This document shows positions 8,244-10,585 of a stretch of DNA of 10,585 nt, in pieces. The stretch lies in the NCBI GenBank assembly GCA_003024985.2, contig PXIH01S0038249.1. One strand, 5' to 3'. The notes beneath the pieces were generated by a model. It was not told the origin of the DNA. It made no database searches and saw only the letters and a list, made by a program, of their open reading frames with translations. How positions within the stretch are numbered: position 1 is the stretch's first letter; every line of letters starts with the position of its first letter. Both the position numbers and the translations under genes were made by a program. Origin of the DNA: Euperipatoides rowelli (lineage: Eukaryota; Onychophora; Udeonychophora; Euonychophora; Peripatopsidae).

Positions 8244-8483
8244 TCAAGTAAAATTATTAAGAACAATTTCTCTATAGTTACTGTTGACTGATAGCAAATT
8301 ACAAGCTTGCATTTTGAAATAACAAGAAACAGCAAAATCAAGTAAATTTATTAATGAAGTTTCACACTCACAAGAAAGTACAGGGCTTTGAGCAAGACAT
8401 ATAAAACATAGCAAAACAAAAAAAATATTCAAGAATATACATTGTTTTGCTGTAAAAAAATCTAATATTTGTAAGTTAGACAT
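8244..8483 (-). CDS. 79-codon open frame with a hydrophobic segment, unrecognised
   Basis: An ATG-started frame of 79 codons begins MSNLQILDFFTAKQ. It contains a hydrophobic Cys-rich stretch (roughly residues 20-32, FLNIFFVLLCFIC) that could be a membrane helix or simply AT-rich coding bias (TTT/ATT/TTA). It lies just upstream of the ORF1 remnant in the same direction and may be decayed N-terminal ORF1 or LINE 5' leader. I recognise no family. Expression as an independent gene seems unlikely. Confidence 0.15.
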   Translation of the reverse strand: MSNLQILDFFTAKQCIFLNIFFVLLCFICLAQSPVLSCECETSLINLLDFAVSCYFKMQACNLLSVNSNYREIVLNNFT

Positions 8484-8584
8484 ACAATAATTAATTAATG
8501 TTCATTGTAAGCAGGCAAGATAGTGTTAATAATAGAAAAAAATAAAAACATTGACAACAGATCTACACTTTTATCCTAGTTGAC

Positions 8585-9516
8585 TTACAGTGTGGTAATT
8601 GTTACTTTAAAGAACCAATTAAAATTAACTAATACTTAAACATAACAAACATCTTTTATTACATTCATTTAATTTAGTCATGTAAAATAATTGATGACAT
8701 CATGGGTGTTTATTTTGTTATAGAGAAGAGTGAATAATCCCAATTATTTTAAATAAACAGCTTATAATAGCTAATAATTAAAAACAACATATATATTTAT
8801 TACATTCAGCTAATTTAGTCATGTGACTCACCCTGATGACATCATGGTGTTATTTTGTTATTGAGCAAGAGTAAATCAATTGTAATTTTAAATATTCAGC
8901 TTCTAAGTAATAATTAAAAACAAGGGGGGTATTTATTACATTCACTTTATTTAGTCATGTGACACACACTGATGACGTCATGAGTGTTGTTAATTTTGTT
9001 ATAGAGCAAAAGCAAATAATAACCATTGTTATATTAATAATCAGCTTATAATAACTTATAATTAAAATAATTTGAATATTTCTTACATTCAGTTAATTTC
9101 ATAATTTGACTCACCCTGACGACATCGTTGGTGTTAATTTTGTTATTGAGTAAATAATCAGCTTATAATAACAAATATTTTAAAATAACATGGATATTTT
9201 ATTACATTCATTTAATTTAGTCATGTGACTAACCCTGATGACATCATTAATGTTAATTTTGTTATAGAGTAAGAGTAAATAATCCCAATTGTTATTTAAT
9301 TAATTAGATTATAATAACTAATAATTAAAAATAACATGGATATTTTGTTACATTCAGTTAATTTAGTCACATGACTAGCCCTGATGACATCATTAATATT
9401 AATTTTGTTATAGAGTAAGAGTAAATAATCCCAATTGTTATTTTAAATAATCAGCTTATAATAAATAATGCTTAAAAATAACATGGACATTTATCAAATT
9501 CGGTTAATTTAAAAAA
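8585..9516. repeat. ~142-bp tandem repeat, six units with paired bZIP-like dyads
   Basis: The motif GATGACATCAT or a variant recurs at 8693, 8835, 8971, 9118 (GACGACATCGT), 9237 and 9383, giving spacings of 142, 136, 147, 119 and 146. Each unit carries, in order, ACATTCAGTTAATTTAG, a GTCATGTGACT segment, the GATGACATCAT core, GTTAATTTTGTTATAGAG, AATAATCCCAATTGTTAT, CAGCTTATAATAACTA and TAAAAATAACATGGATATT. The short spacing of 119 comes from a deletion after GTTATTGAG in unit 4. The edges decay: the left side fades around 8585 and the right side at about 9516. Units 5 and 6 are most alike, so they are the youngest duplication. The repeats are AT-rich like the surroundings, unlike the 81-bp array. 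Confidence 0.92.
8973..8980. promoter_or_regulatory. Full palindromic CRE in repeat unit 3
   Basis: TGACGTCA, the full cAMP-response-element palindrome bound by CREB/ATF-type bZIP proteins, inside the longer near-palindrome CACTGATGACGTCATGAGTG. The other units have GACATC in place of GACGTC at this place. A CpG decaying to CpA by deamination would explain that difference, with unit 3 keeping the ancestral form. Function is inferred from the motif only. Confidence 0.4.
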
Positions 9517-9610
9517 TGATATCAAAAACTTTTAGGAACCATATTATCCTGCCTTTAAATTTAAACTCATTATTTTTATTTACTTTGAATCTGATGAAAA
9601 AGGAGTGATG

Positions 9611-9626
9611 ATCTAGAATTCTAGAT
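9611..9626. repeat. 16-bp perfect palindrome
   Basis: ATCTAGAATTCTAGAT equals its own reverse complement and contains TCTAGA twice around GAATTC. It could extrude a short cruciform or be a dimer binding site. No neighbouring element explains it. Confidence 0.8.
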
Positions 9627-9888
9627 GAAACCACTATGTGAACATACCATAATTGTAATCTTGCTAATTGAGAAGAGGAATAGAAATTATTTCGTGATAA
9701 AAATAAAAAATAAAATAAAAATCATCTAACATTGTTCCGTATTAAAAAAGAGTGAGTCAAAATTAAGAAATTGATGAAATAAATATTTTTTAAACAATGT
9801 TTAGGCTATTAATAAAAATTATTTTTTAATTGAAAATAATCTCCTTTAAACAAAAATTTCAAGCAAAAAAATAAAATTAAAAAAATGT

Positions 9889-9927
9889 AAGGGCGGAGTG
9901 CCCTTTACCCTTCTTATTTAAAGAAGG
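9889..9927. other. Two adjacent small hairpins
   Basis: AAGGGC-GGAGT-GCCCTT (9889-9905) and CCTTCTT-ATTTA-AAGAAGG (9909-9927) are perfect 6- and 7-bp stems with 5-base loops, three bases apart, in otherwise A-rich DNA. This may be the core of a degraded foldback element, or chance. Confidence 0.45.
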
Positions 9928-10099
9928 AAGAGTACTTAAATTTTTTATTTTTTATTTTTATGAGATAAAGTAGATTCAGCTGTACTCTTTTTATTTCTTT
10001 TTACTATTAATATTATAATCATCAGCTAAATAAACAGCATTATTAACAATAACAACAAAACAAGGAATTGATTAGAATAAATATTTTTATCAACGATCT

Positions 10100-10149
10100 A
10101 AAAAAAAAAAAAAAATTCCCTCTGTTTGTAGCATCTCTCTTTTTTTTTT
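10100..10149. repeat. A16 tract and T10 tract facing each other
   Basis: A16 (10100-10115) is followed 24 bases later by T10 (10140-10149), which could pair as a foldback. It may be two retro-insertion tails in opposite orientation or simple slippage products. Confidence 0.6.
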
Positions 10150-10493
10150 AACAAAAAGGGAACGAAAAAGTGAATTTCATTGTGGATAGCCTTAAGAAAG
10201 AATAATTTTACATGTGACTCAACCCCACAGGTCAATACTCTTTATGTATTTCTTTTAATGTTACGGTCGTCACGAAACCTTGACAGCAACCGGAACACTT
10301 ACTTAACCTAATCCGGCAGTACATCCCATCTTTTTACCTGGAAATATTTAATATTCTTATATTTCTATACAAAGTTGAATAGAAACGAATAAAAAGTATT
10401 ATAGAAAGGAATATTTATTGATAAAATATGATATCCATATTATTTGTCCCTGCGGGGGTGGAAGAGTGATATCGGGCTTGGCAGCATAGTAAA

Positions 10494-10585
10494 ATGGTAA
10501 AAGTCAACATAGACACATTGGATTATTTCAATGGAAATGACCCAAATATTGTAAAAAAAATTGAGATGTATAAATTGTTAGATAC
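10494..10585 (+). CDS. Candidate 5' end of a protein-coding gene, runs off the window
   Basis: From the ATG at 10494-10496 the frame stays open to the window edge (30 codons plus two bases), beginning MVKVNIDTLDYFNGNDPN and continuing IVKKIEMYKLLDT. An in-frame TGA at 10467-10469 lies upstream with no other ATG between, so this is the natural start. Its context AAAATGG has A at -3 and G at +4, a strong eukaryotic initiation context. The composition (mixed charged and polar residues, NGNDP turn, KKIEMYKLL helix) is more protein-like than any other short frame outside the LINE. I do not recognise the family. It may be a first exon. The main alternative is a chance open frame in AT-rich DNA. Confidence 0.42.
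   Translation, partial: MVKVNIDTLDYFNGNDPNIVKKIEMYKLLD

Larger units (their letters stand above)
3573..8483 (-). mobile_element. Decayed LINE (copy A) split by the 81-bp array
   Basis: The minus-strand order ORF1 (gag knuckle) - endonuclease - linker - post-RT block - zinc-finger C-terminus is collinear with a two-ORF LINE, except that the RT between linker and post-RT block is missing and the 81-bp array (3850-5697) sits before the zinc finger. The 142-bp repeats at 8585-9516 may be its 5' end. A recognisable RT block lies further downstream at 3240-2000 and may be a second copy or the displaced RT of this one. Confidence 0.7.
9517..10490. other. AT-rich non-coding stretch left of the right-edge gene start
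   Basis: No open frame of useful length. It holds a 16-bp perfect palindrome (9611-9626), two neighbouring hairpins (9889-9927), an A16 tract followed by a T10 tract (10100-10149), and a less AT-rich segment at 10180-10340 that may be a promoter-proximal region for the candidate gene at 10494. That segment contains an E-box-like CATGTG (about 10211-10216). I see no canonical TATA box within 100 bases of the ATG. Confidence 0.4.

Noticed and set aside
8585-9516. CRISPR-like array
   Set aside because: The whole unit is repeated, with no short identical repeats separated by unique spacers, and the context is eukaryotic.
10440-10490. tRNA-like segment with GC-rich sequence near the right edge
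   Set aside because: I could not form an acceptor stem or find A and B box sequences at the right spacing.

Overview
This is an AT-rich eukaryotic window, probably an intergenic and repeat-filled stretch of a nuclear genome. I see no bacterial gene organisation. The best-supported content is a heavily decayed non-LTR retrotransposon (LINE) on the minus strand, together with three tandem-repeat arrays and one short candidate gene start at the right edge. The lineage cannot be fixed from the sequence: the LINE (gag-like ORF1 with a CCHC knuckle, APE-type endonuclease, RT, C-terminal CCHC-type finger) would fit many invertebrates and also some plants.

Layout, left to right. 1-139: purine-rich edge with a short open frame of unknown meaning. 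140-1424: non-coding AT-rich DNA with microsatellites and one perfect DR1-type nuclear-receptor motif (879-891). 1425-1727: degenerate tandem repeat of about 22 bp. 1846-1862: a T17 tract that could be the poly(A) tail of a minus-strand retrocopy. About 2000-3240 (minus): reverse-transcriptase remnant in which most RT blocks can be followed in order, with both catalytic sites destroyed. 3573-3849 (minus): C-terminal zinc-finger end of a LINE ORF2. 3850-5697: minisatellite of 81-bp (27-codon) units, roughly 23 copies, far more GC-rich than its surroundings and with an alternating A/B (162-bp) higher-order structure. About 5750-6160, 6320-6425 and 6615-7107 (minus): post-RT, linker and endonuclease remnants of ORF2. 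7541-8190 (minus): ORF1 remnant with a zinc knuckle. 8585-9516: six units of about 142 bp lying just upstream of ORF1 in the LINE direction. 9517-10490: AT-rich non-coding DNA with palindromes and a poly(A)/poly(T) pair. 10494-10585 (plus): candidate start of a protein-coding gene that runs off the window.

Read on the minus strand, the LINE has the order [142-bp monomers] - ORF1 - endonuclease - linker - post-RT region - [81-bp minisatellite] - zinc-finger C-terminus, and then, separately, an RT block. The main copy therefore lacks its RT exactly where a displaced RT block lies downstream. This means either two truncated copies or one rearranged element. The two most interesting points are the 142-bp monomers, each carrying bZIP-type dyads where a LINE 5' promoter would lie, and the 81-bp array sitting inside ORF2 without a stop codon at its downstream junction. 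Nothing in the LINE looks functional: every part has stops, frameshifts or lost catalytic residues.
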